Source of the DNA: Agapanthus africanus
Lineage: Eukaryota; Streptophyta; Magnoliopsida; Asparagales; Amaryllidaceae
Assembly: GCA_030015575.1 (NCBI GenBank)
Contig: CM057347.1
Coordinates: forward strand, 409,356,248 to 409,420,247
Direction of reading: 5' to 3'
DNA length: 64,000 nt
Position 1 is the first letter of the stretch. Each line of letters opens with the position of its first letter. Both the position numbers and the translations under genes were made by a program. This document shows, one piece after another, positions 54,368 to 64,000 of the stretch. A model generated the notes under the pieces. The model had not been told where the DNA came from. It was given only the letters and a program-made list of their open reading frames with translations, and did not search any database.

Positions 54368-55530
54368 CCTACCACTCCATATGAGATATGGAAAGGGAAG
54401 AGACCGTGTCTTAATTTTACTAAGATATGGGGTTGTCCAGTTTATATGAAAACACAAAATCCGGACAAGCTCGAGATAAGGTCAGTTCTGTGCAAATTTG
54501 TAGGATATCCTAAATATTCACGAGGGTATATCTTCTGCCACACCGAGGAACAAAAGGTGTTTGTTTCTCGACATGCCACCATTTTAGAAAAGAAATTTCT
54601 TATGAAAAAAATTAGTGGCGATGAGGTAGAACTGGAAGAAGTTCCAGCTACACAAACTATAACTGACGATTTGGTAGAATCGGAGGATTCAATAGTCCCC
54701 GATGGACCTCAGCCACTCCACAGATCTAGTAGGGTTCCTTATTCACCTGAGAGATACTACAGTTTTCTCATAGACAGTGGGAGCAGGGATTGGATCATGG
54801 AAGATGATGACCCAACTAGTTTTGAGCAGGCTATCATAAGTGGAGACTCTGTGAAATGGCTGGATGCTATGCGATCTGAGATGGAATCCATGAACACCAA
54901 CAAAGTATGGACTTTGGAAGTTTCTCCAGAAGGGGTAAAACCCATCGGGAGCAAGTGGATCTTTAAGAAGAAAATTGGTGTAGATGGAAAGGTTGAGACC
55001 TTCAAAACTAGACTTGTTGCTAAAGGTTTTCGTCAACGAGCTGGTGTCGATTATGATGAAACCTTTTCTCCTATTACTATACTTAAGTCCATCAGGATCC
55101 TACTTGCCATTGCTGCATACCATGACTATGAAATCTGGCAGATGAACATAAAGACCGCTTTTTAAAATGGTGATTTAGAAGAGAGCGTGTACAGGACACA
55201 GCTAGAAGGCTTCGAAGATAGTGGGAGCAGCGGAAAGGTGTGCAAGCTGCTTAAATCCATCTACGGATTAAAGCAGGCGTCGCAGAGCTGGAACATCTAT
55301 TTTGATGTGGCGGTCAAAGTGTTTGACTTCATCAAAAATTTAGATGAACCTTGTATATACAAAAAGGTTGCAGAGAGTAAGGTTGTCTTCCTCGTATTGT
55401 ACGTGGATGACATACTATTGATAGGAAATGATGTTCCTATGCTACACTCGGTCAAGCTCTTCTTATCACAAAAGTTCTCCATGAAAGATCTAGATGATGC
55501 CTCCTATCCTGGGGATAAAGATCTATAGAG
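54368..55530 (+). pseudogene. Copia-2 integrase end and RT
   Basis: After the MITE the frame continues with YEIWKGKRP and the linker. RT motifs follow: WIFKKKIGVDGKVETFKTR and FSPITILKSIRILLAIAAY. TAA at 55163-55165 replaces a codon just after the Ala-Phe of the RT motif. The frame resumes with the LYVDDILLIGND catalytic core near 55399-55434. It ends at a frameshift near 55494-55500. Confidence 0.85.
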
Positions 55531-56324
55531 ATAGATCTAAGTGGATGTTGGGATTGTTCCAATCCAGGTACATTGACACCATACTAAAGAGGTTTAGTAT
55601 GGAAGATTCTAAGCGTGGTAATTTACCCGCTTATTCAGGAATCACTCTCTCCAAAGAGATGTCTCCCAAGACTGATTTGGAGAGGGCTCGCATGACAGTG
55701 ATACCCTATGCTTCTGTAGTTGGGTCTATCATGTATGCGATGTTATGTACTAGACCGGATGTAGTTTACGCACTAGGTGTAGTGAGTAGGTATCAATCAT
55801 ATCCCGGGGAAAAGCACTGGACAGCTGTGAAGAACATTCTTAAGTACTTGAGAAGGACTAAAGAAATGTTCTTGGTGTATGGTAATGGTGAACTCCAGGT
55901 GGAGTCCTTTATCGATTCGAGCTTTCAGAGTGATAAGGACGACAGTAAGTCGGTCTCGGGTTTTGTCATCACCCTCAATGGAGGGACGGTATGTTCGAAG
56001 AGTTCCAAGCAAGATACCGTAGTAGACTCGACGATGGAGGCTGAATACATCGCTTCCAACGATGCTGCCAAAGAAGTTGTCTGGATGAAGAAGTTCATAG
56101 CTGAACTTTGTGTGGTTCCATCTATTGAGCATCCAATACCTTTGTATTTTGATAACAATAGAGCTATGGCTTTGGCTAAGGAACCCCGGTTCCATCAGAG
56201 ATCCAGACATATTCTTAGGCGGTATCACCTGATCCAGGAGATAGTAGATCGACGAGAGATTGAGGTCAGGAGAGTTGACACGAATGATAACACAGCGGAT
56301 CCACTTACGAAGGCCCTCCCTTAG
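55494..56324 (+). pseudogene. Copia-2 RT end and RNase H
   Basis: After the one-base shift the frame reads ILGIKIYRDRSKWML, the RNase H part SFIDSSFQSDKDDSKSVSGF (Asp), STMEAEYIASNDAAKE (Glu) and the tail DPLTKALP with TAG at 56322-56324. The active-site residues remain. It ends where the family usually ends, before the polypurine tract. Confidence 0.85.
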
Positions 56325-56386
56325 ACGCAGTTTGAGAGACTTTTTGGGATGTTGGGTATGAGATACTACAACAAATGGCCTCAGTG

Positions 56387-56398
56387 CAAGTGGAAGAT
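56387..56398 (+). other. Copia-2 polypurine tract
   Basis: CAAGTGGAAGAT precedes the 3' LTR directly. Confidence 0.8.
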
Positions 56399-57749
56399 TG
56401 TTAGGAATATGTATGCCCTACAGGCCATTATTGTATGATATAGTGGATGCTTGGACATATATATAGAGGGCTTTCTTGCTCGACATGAGAGTATGCTATC
56501 TGGTTGCTCTTTAGCTTAATATGTACACTTGTATTATTATACTGTCTCTCTAATACATGTTGATAAAGCCCTTAGGATGTTAGCTTGACTACTAGGACTA
56601 TGATGTGGGTCATACTACTTGGAATTGTGTAGTCCACAAGCACATCCTTTAATTGTTCCTAGTCGAGGGAGTATCAAGATAGGGCATCGATATTCTAGAG
56701 TAGACTAGTATGTACGTTTCTTGACCCTGTAGGGGGCGATGGTTGATCCCATAACCATTGGTGTTTGACATCAAAGATTGTACACATATGCTCATTAGAG
56801 AATGGGTACACCGAATAGGACTCATCGAGAACTCTTAGACGGTACTATACCTATTTTCAGATAGCAGTTCTCTGGTGACACTGGTACAGGTTAGTCTATA
56901 GACCCGAGATCGTCATAGTGCCTTATGTGGTTTCCACTGTGCTTTGATTTCCTCCCAACCACGGCTTAAAGGAGTCATGCAAACAAGTGGATTTTGGGTA
57001 CAGTCCCGAGTCACATAGAGGCAGTGAGCAATAGGAGGGGTTTCGTATCTCCCGGTATTGGGAGTTGATGTTGCGCTATACTCGATTGGCTATAACAGTA
57101 AGTCCCTAGCCAGGGCTGATGAGATTTATTGATAAATGTTATCAGTAGTTTCTCGAACCGTTATGAGCCACATATTGGCATGACTTATTAAGTTATTGGG
57201 GTCTGACGTTCCACCCCTAGACTCGATATGCGACATATCAGACAAAGAGACCGAACTGTACGGTAAGTGTTATTTATATGCTTCATGGGAGTTTGGACAA
57301 ACTTGCTTGTTGATCTTTTAATCGTTCAATACCTGGGTAGCCGTTACGTCCAGCTAGTACCGCTGACGGCTTGTGGGTAACTGGTATGATTATTACCTAC
57401 TGCTGGCATATTGACGAGTCTTTAGAATCTCATACAGAGGTTTCCTAGCTCATGCGTAACGAAGTAGGGCACATATGCTGATATGTGTGGGAGCCTGATT
57501 AAATACGGGTATGTGATACCGTATTCTAATCTGGCGACATTTGATATCGGTTAGGTTATATGTGATATAACTGGATTATTGAATCAAGTGTTGATTTGAT
57601 AATGTGATATACAGATAAATGATATTAGTCAGTTATATATGATGTAACCAGATTATTAAATCAAGTGTTGATTTAATAATTTGATATATATTTATATTTG
57701 ATATAATTATATATTAACTAATATTAAGCTCACTTAAAGTTAAAATTCT

Positions 57750-57784
<35 letters not shown>

Positions 57785-58475
57785 GATGAAATCTATTTTT
57801 TGAAAATAGATTAAGAGGTAGAAAATGGGAGATATTTTAAGAATGGATGAAGCATGGCTTGTTCATTATTATATTCATTTGCATTTACTATTGAAGTATG
57901 GTTGGATTTATTTATTTGAAATAATTCCATGCTTCAATAAGTGAGATGAGAAGAGCCTTTCTTCACTTGATCTTTTTTTGCCTTAGCTCATTTCTTTAGC
58001 TCTCTCCATTTTTCCTTCATCTTCCTCCAAGCCCTAATCCTCACATGTGTTTTGAACCCTTGGGCTTGTGAGCATTCTTAGTGAGATAAAACACCCTACT
58101 TCATCAACTTACACTCAATTATCCATTAAGTATAGGTTGTTTCCTTCAATGATGATAGATTAATGAAGAGGTAGCTTGAACTAGAGAAGCTTCAAGGTGG
58201 ATCATCTTTGACACGAAGATCGCGAAGCAAGTTCGTGCATTTCTTCAAGTGGAGCCAAAAGGAGTCGTAGGGACTACTACTCAGAGCTTTAGAAGAGAAG
58301 GACTTGGTCTACAAAGGTTGTAGTCTCTTTCTCTTAGAATAGTTCTTGTTATATCATGTTAAACCCTAATACTCTAGTTAGATTCTAGGTTAGTGTAGCT
58401 TAGCATCCCAAATTTTTTTAAATTGCATGCTTGATGCCGATGTAAACCTTGTGGTGGTGTTAGGAAACACTTTCA
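56399..58475 (+). repeat. Copia-2 3' LTR
   Basis: It is the 3' partner of 48056-50156, 2077 bases, with many substitutions and a shorter (TA)n. A short plus-strand ORF over its right edge (58427-58615) crosses into Copia-3 and is not a gene. Confidence 0.9.
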
Positions 58476-58770
58476 TGGTTCTCCACTCGTGTAATCCAGT
58501 ATTCGAAGTGACCAAACACATCGGACTTCTTCTTCATTGTAAAAACCTAGGTCTTTCTGCTTGTATCATCAATGAAAGTAACGAAGTACCGATTTCCTCC
58601 ATAAGACTCTACTGATGCCGGTCCCTATACATTTGTATGCACAAAATTTAGCGTCTTCTTTGCTACACCGCCAATCTGAAAGCTAAATGCGCTTTGCTTT
58701 CCATAAACACAACTCTTACAGAGTCCCAACTCTACATTCTTTAGTCTAGATAAAAGCCCCTTTATCCCGA
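58476..58770 (-). pseudogene. Copia-3 integrase, first part
   Basis: The minus strand reads IKGLLSRLKNVELGLCKSC (zinc region), VYGKQSAFSFQIGGVAKK, then the core around the first Asp (changed here: HTNVY in place of the usual HTDVY) and a run to the Copia-2 insertion. Frame breaks are common. It joins KVKCLKSDNGGEY at 48055 when Copia-2 is ignored. The upstream gag and protease of Copia-3 are lost at the Gypsy LTR that starts at 58776. Confidence 0.7.
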
Positions 58771-58775
58771 AGAAT

Positions 58776-59763
58776 TGTAACATTTAAGAAAATATAAAAT
58801 ATTATTTTGGAATTTAAATAATAAAATAATAAATTTCACTGACATTATGCGAGTATAGATTTGATTTTTTGTAAATTGGTATAATTTATACCTATATTTT
58901 GGAAAGTAATTAGAAATTAAAATGAATTATTATTTATGGAAACATTTGTTTAATATGGGCTTTTTATAATTAATATATAATGATTTACATATAAGTTTAA
59001 TATTAAACTTGATTAGTGTTTTCCTAATTATGCACTAAACCAAGTTTATTTTTATTTAAACAATGTTTAAGTGTCATGACATGTAACCATTGTATTTGTG
59101 ACATTTAGTTTTTGCATTTCCAAATAAAAGATAAAAGAAAAGAAAAGATAAAAGAAAAGAAAAAGAATGAGAGAAGGGACATGGAGGGGACATATGGGGA
59201 TGGGTGTGAGGGTGAGAGGGGGAGAGAGAGAATCATGACTATTACCTTCACCTTTCATTCTTTCCCTTCACCTTGTTATGATTTCTTCATCTCCTCCAAT
59301 GTCGTCATGCTTCATCACCTTCCCCCTCACCACCACCCTAAAACCCTCCCAAATCTTACTCAAAATATCATGACCCCTTCATTAAAAATATTCCTCACCT
59401 CATTTTAAGCTCTAAGGTACGATCAAGTAGAGGTTTTAGGAAGCTTTGGCCATCTAGGAATTTTCTTGAATCACTATTTGAGGTAAAATTTTCACCTTTC
59501 TTCAAGTTCTTAGGTTTCCTAACCTCCTGGATTAGTTTAGAGCTAAAAAGTTTAGGTTTTGTGAACGTGGAAAATTCTAGGATGATTTTTGGTGGATTAA
59601 ATGAGAAGTAGTGAAATCTGGGATGACTTAGGAACTCTAAAAATTAAATAGCAGATATAGCGAGATGTGCAGACTTATAGAAAGCCACTATAGAAGCCCG
59701 AGCCCAATTCCCTAAGTTTTGGCTGCAATTTTATTCAAAATGACTGCAATTTGTGGGTCGAAG
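58776..59763 (+). mobile_element. Gypsy LTR fragment
   Basis: TGTAACATTTAAG at 58776 is the kind of start seen in Tekay/Del-like LTRs. The first half is AT-rich; a purine run (59115-59232, AGAAAAGAAAAG then GAGAGGGGGAGAGAG) follows. Copia-4 cuts it at 59764. The two ORFs over the purine run are low complexity and not genes. The type call rests on the start only. Confidence 0.45.
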
Positions 59764-61991
59764 TGTTAGTTATATGTATGCCCTAGAGGCCATTACTATA
59801 CATAGGATGTATATTGTAGTGGATGCTGGGACGTATATAGGGAGGACTTTCTTGCTCGACATGATAGTATGCTATCTGGTTGCACTTTACCTTAACGTGT
59901 ATACTGATTGTCTCTCTGTTACATGTTGGTAAAGCCCTTGGGATGTGTACTTGACTACCTGGACTATGATGCGGATCATACTAGTGGGGACATGGTAGTC
60001 CATAAGTACATTCTTCAAAGTCCCTAGTCGAGGGTGTATCGAGACGGGGCATCGATATACCAGAGTAGACTAGCGTGTACCTTCTCGACCCATACAGATG
60101 GGCGATGGATGATCCCATATCCATTGGTGTTTGACATCAGAGATGATATACGGGTGCTCAGTAGAGACTGGGTACACTGGACGGACTCGCCGAGAACTCC
60201 CAGATGGTATTATACCTCACGTCAGATGGCAGTTTTCTGGTGACACTGGTACAGAGTAGTCTGTTGACCCGAGATCGTCATAGAGTCTTGTGTGATTCCC
60301 ACTGTGCTTTGATTTCCATCTTACCACGTCCAAGAGGGCGTGCAAAACGGTGGTTTTTGGGTACAGTCCCGAGTCACATGGAGGCAATGAGCGATAGGAG
60401 GGGATTCGTCTCTCCCGGTATAGGGAGTTGATGTTGCGCTGTGTTCGATTGGCTATAACAGGAAATCCCTGGCCAGGGTTGCTGAGATTTACTGGTAAGT
60501 GTTACCAGTAGTTTCTCGAATTGTTATAGACCTCATATCGACACGACTTATCGAGCTATTGGGGTCTGACGTTTACCACCCCTAGGCGAGATATGCGACA
60601 TATCAGACGATCAGACCGGACTGTACGGTAGTGTTACTGGTTGGATTCACTGGAGTGTGAGCGGGCTTGCTCGTCGATCTTCAGATCGCTCAATACCCGG
60701 GTGGCCGTTACGTTTAGCAGACCGCTTGCGGCTTGTGGGTGTTTGATATGATCATCACCTGCTGCCGGCGTATTGACGAGTCTTTAGAGTCCTACACAGA
60801 GGTTTCCTGGCTCAAGCGAAACGAAATAGGAGCGCATATGAGATATGTGCGGGACCGAGAATAATGCGTGTATGTGATACCGTATTCTATTCTCGCGATG
60901 AATGTGTCGAATGGTTGTATGCGATATAACCTAGTTATCGAATCAAGGGTTGATTCGATAAACCGATGCATTGCATACTAGTCGGTTATATACGATATGA
61001 CCGGATCGTTAAATCAAGTGTTGATTTAATGATTTGATGCATAATTATATATTTGATATATTACTTTGCATTAACTAGTATCGGTTCACTTTAAATGGAT
61101 TTCTCGCTCGGATGTGCGCATTGCATATGCGATACGATTTTGTGCACTTGCTTGTATCATGTTTGATGATACATGCCTTTTGGTTAAGTGTATAGAATTA
61201 AACCATGGTTAACTTAATGATTAGGGTTTTGATTTTTCATTTAATTATTTGTTTATTCATTTTGGATATTAATAAAAGCATAAAAGAAAAGCAAAATGGT
61301 TTCTTTATTTTATTTTCTTTCATGAAGCTTTTTGAAGCTTCATGAAGCTTTGACCAAAGTGACCACTTTGTCTTTATCTTTAACCCTAACTATTAATCTA
61401 ACCTTAGTTAATTCTCTACACTTGACCATGGTTGATTATGATAAGTATTCTTTTATTTTTCTATTTTCTAAATAACTTATCATAACACTTTCTTCTTCTT
61501 CTTCCTAAAACTCAAGAAGAAAAGCTTGACTACATCAATGGTGGATTGATGAAATGAGTGAGAAATCCAATTCTAAAGTCTACCCACTTCCTATTTCTTC
61601 ATCCTCTACCTCTTGCCAAGTAGTAGAGTGTGTTTTCTTCACAAGTTTCTTGACTTGGTGAAGTCGGAGCTTGATTTAGCGATGCCTCGACGTAGATCAT
61701 CTTCGGCATGGACATCGATGACCTAGCCCGTCCATTCTCCGATGAAGCCGACGCTAGAGCCCGGGACTTGTTATGGACAGCGAGGAGACTTCATTGCGGA
61801 GCTATGGAGGTGGAGAACCGGATCTACAAAGGTTGTATTTCCGTATCTCTTAGTTAAGTGTTAACTAGTTTATTGTTTCGCCTAGATTTCTAGCCAACGA
61901 TCCGTTCTAGGGTTTCTCGGCACCGTTTAAATTTGAAATTGGCATGGTTGATGCCTTGTGAGACCTCTTGAGAGTGCCTAGGAACCCTACA
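59764..61991 (+). mobile_element. Copia-4 5' LTR
   Basis: It starts TGTTAGTTATATGTATGCCC and ends GAACCCTACA, 2228 bases, related to the Copia-1 and Copia-2 LTRs. The element runs off the right edge. Confidence 0.9.
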
Positions 61992-61992
61992 G

Positions 61993-62005
61993 TGGTATCA
62001 GAGCC
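61993..62005 (+). other. Copia-4 primer binding site
   Basis: TGGTATCAGAGCC, one base after the LTR, initiator-Met tRNA type. Confidence 0.95.
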
Positions 62006-64000
62006 TAGCTAGAGCCTTAGGCGAAGTCTAGACGGAATTTGAAGTCCGAACGACCCGAAAACCCAAACCTAAACATGCTCTCTGTCCTTTTTCTAAAAAC
62101 AGGGATTTTTGTGAATTAAAAATTGCTAAAAAATTCAGCAGGGAAATATAAGAATTACGATGCAAAAATTTTTCGATGAACAGTATAAACAGCGGCGGAA
62201 CCGCGGCAGAAGCCTTGCTTCTGCGGCGGTTCCGCGGCAGCATAGTGACTTCATCCTCCCCTTTCTGCACAGTAATTCATGTTTTCAGATGCTGATTTTT
62301 CTGGGAATTTTTAATATTTATTCAAGAGTTGAATTTTCTGGAGTTGTTTTGGGGATTCGGTGTTTTGATCGGAGTATCAAATTTTGTCTGTGTGGCCTTC
62401 CGGATAAATTTTAGAATATGTTAAAAAGTTCGACCGGATATAAATACCCAATTTTTCCCCTGTCGGGAAATTTCCAAGTGTTGGATTTTTCCGTAGTTTG
62501 ACGACGTTCTAAGTAGTGCAAGTAACGCGATGGACCCTCTAGAAGACAACAAACCTTAACTCGATTATGTGACCGTCTTGAACTGCCCTTTGAACCTTCG
62601 GGTTTGGGGCAGTACGGCGTGCCACATGTGAGGCGTTGGCTTGACCCTTCTACGGCTGGACCGTTGGTACTGAGGCACGAACTGAATGTTGTTAGACTAA
62701 TATTTCATGTGTTGATCTGTATCGGGAAAACTTGGGTGTTTGATTGTTCGATCAGAAAGTTTGACATTTTCTATTTATCTGGAATGGGATACAATAATTG
62801 GAATTCACAAGTAGTTATGAGATAACTGAATGAATGTTATAAACATAGCAGTTTAGTCTCACTTGATCGGTTGCCACGGAATTTTGATGTGATCAAAAGT
62901 CCGTCGCAATCACGTAGCGTACGCGGATACTCGCCGGGTAAACTTAATAGACAGCTTCACTCCATAGCCTCGACCAAGTGACTGTAGGAGAACCCCGTCG
63001 CCAAAAGTATCCGTTCGGATGCTCGCGGTAGCGGTGTTCCGCCTTGGTGCACTTCGTCGACGGTATCGGGGGTGCAGCCGTCTACTGAAGTTTGCGACGA
63101 GTATTCGATCAGGATGTCGGGAATCTTGTTGAATTGCCCGACTTGATATTGAAAAGAGTTTTCGATTTTGAGACTAAAATGCGGGGTTTATAATTGTTAG
63201 GCCTGCGATGTCTAAGTAATTCATTTGGTCAGGCATGCGATGTCTGAGGTGGTTGCGGATTCCAACTGTTGTAGTTTTACACTTTCTTTTCTGTGACCGT
63301 AAGTGTAATATGTGATATCGCCGGTTTCGTTGCTATATGTCAACGACAATTGGGATGGACATATTTACTTACGTTGATGACATGTGATGTTATGTGTTGC
63401 TAGATATGTTATATTGGATCGTCGTGTTTGAATAGCCGGGGGTTTTTATGTGAGATGAGTGTTTTTCATTTTCATTCATGTAAAAACTTGTATGTAATAT
63501 TCTTTTATTGGGGCACTTCCAGGTTGCGGAAGTTGTCACCTTTTGTATATTATTTACTTTTCCGCACTAGGATAGACCCAAGGAGGGGAGCACAAGTAAC
63601 CGGGTTCTGGAGTCCAGTGGGAGACCAACTCGAGGAGTCGAGTCCGGGTCTCCTAACTCTAGAATTGGTAGGGTTACTTGCCTCTCTCGTAGGGGTCTAG
63701 GGGTGTGGGTTTGGCTATTCATCACGACCGTGGAATCCGTGTTTTATACTGGCTCGTATTGAAAACACGGACGTCCTAGTATATCCAATATTTCATATGT
63801 TTCTTCTGCTGCGATATCTGTGATGTGATCATGTGATGTTCTGTGATAGATACAGTATATAGTATATATGATATATTATATAGACGTTACTTATGTTTTA
63901 CACCCGCGCTAGCCCTGCCCCGCTCTGCCGTTAGTTACCTAACCTAACGGTGCACGAGGGGACATCGAGGCGAATGCGGATGGCATAAGTGTACGTCGTA
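62006..64000 (+). other. Copia-4 5' leader (partial)
   Basis: Noncoding, similar to the Copia-1 leader in the minus sense (blocks near 62560-62680, 63250-63420 and 63560-63760). Gag lies beyond the window. Short ORFs are not conserved between the three leaders. Confidence 0.65.
62191..62240 (+). other. GC-rich fold-back in the Copia-4 leader
   Basis: CGGCGGAACCGCGGCAGAAG pairs with CTTCTGCGGCGGTTCCGCGG; about 20 pairs with two mismatches and a short CTT turn. It starts 200 bases past the primer site. Confidence 0.85.

Larger units (their letters stand above)
48056..58475 (+). mobile_element. Copia-2: full-length but decayed Ty1/Copia, inserted in Copia-3 integrase
   Basis: LTRs at 48056-50156 and 56399-58475 start TGTTAGGAATATG and end ACTTTCA. 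The target duplication TGGTT is exact (48051-48055 and 58476-58480). Differences between the LTRs are about 6% in the first 330 bases, so it is clearly older than Copia-1. Most of gag is lost, and pol has stops, a frameshift and a MITE. Confidence 0.95.

Noticed and set aside
54097..54384. 95-codon ORF with Asn/Ser/Pro-rich repeats
   Set aside because: It lies inside the hAT MITE and reflects its GAATTATTCG motifs.
59067..59408. ORFs over the purine-rich run
   Set aside because: Low-complexity Lys/Glu or Pro/Leu translations of a simple purine/pyrimidine tract in an LTR.

Overview
This 64-kb window looks like repeat-packed heterochromatin of a flowering plant. I found no host gene, rRNA, true tRNA gene or CRISPR array. 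Nearly everything recognisable is LTR retrotransposon (Ty3/Gypsy and Ty1/Copia), with three DNA-transposon insertions and two tRNA-derived (SINE-like) pieces. Plant origin follows from the Athila-, Tat- and Tekay-like Gypsy proteins, initiator-Met-type primer sites on long-LTR Copia elements, hAT and PIF/Harbinger MITEs, and AT-rich spacers. The species cannot be named from this.

Left part (1-22188): a broken minus-strand Tat-like Gypsy element. It has an LTR end (1-399) with its polypurine tract, a decayed opposite-strand gene of the 'gypsy-type transposase' family (989-3035), tandem arrays (3290-4150), and a second opposite-strand gene promoter (about 4150-4408) whose downstream part reappears at 16346. 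Between them sits a gag-only non-autonomous Gypsy element (4409-16345) with 2.8-kb LTRs and arrays of stem-loops whose stems differ but stay complementary. To the right, a Tat integrase is fused in frame to an Athila gag. The single Athila LTR (19811-21224) has a primer site on one side and a polypurine tract on the other. A truncated Tat LTR (21474-21759) closes the block.

Middle (22189-27535): a hAT-like element (22197-25974) with GGTTCCGG-rich ends, split by a solo Gypsy LTR with target duplication ATATC. Next come an AT-rich tandem repeat headed by a tRNA-like sequence and a fold-back hairpin.

Right part (27536-64000): a nested stack. An old minus-strand Copia (Copia-3; LTR 27536-28153, pol pieces at 28235, 46982-48055 and 58476-58775) is the host. 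A Tekay-like Gypsy (28320-46981) sits between its RT and RNase H, and Copia-2 (48056-58475, target duplication TGGTT) sits in its integrase. The right LTR of the Gypsy carries a PIF/Harbinger MITE (33537-33975) and the young Copia-1 (36037-46653, target duplication TGGAA, LTRs about 99% identical, one stop codon in gag-pol). Copia-2 carries a hAT MITE. Another Gypsy LTR (58776-59763) and the start of Copia-4 (59764 onward) fill the right edge.

The most unusual signal is a GC-rich CCGCGG-containing fold-back that lies 198-200 nt past the primer site in all three Copia leaders here. A like structure occurs in the Athila leader and in the Athila LTR.
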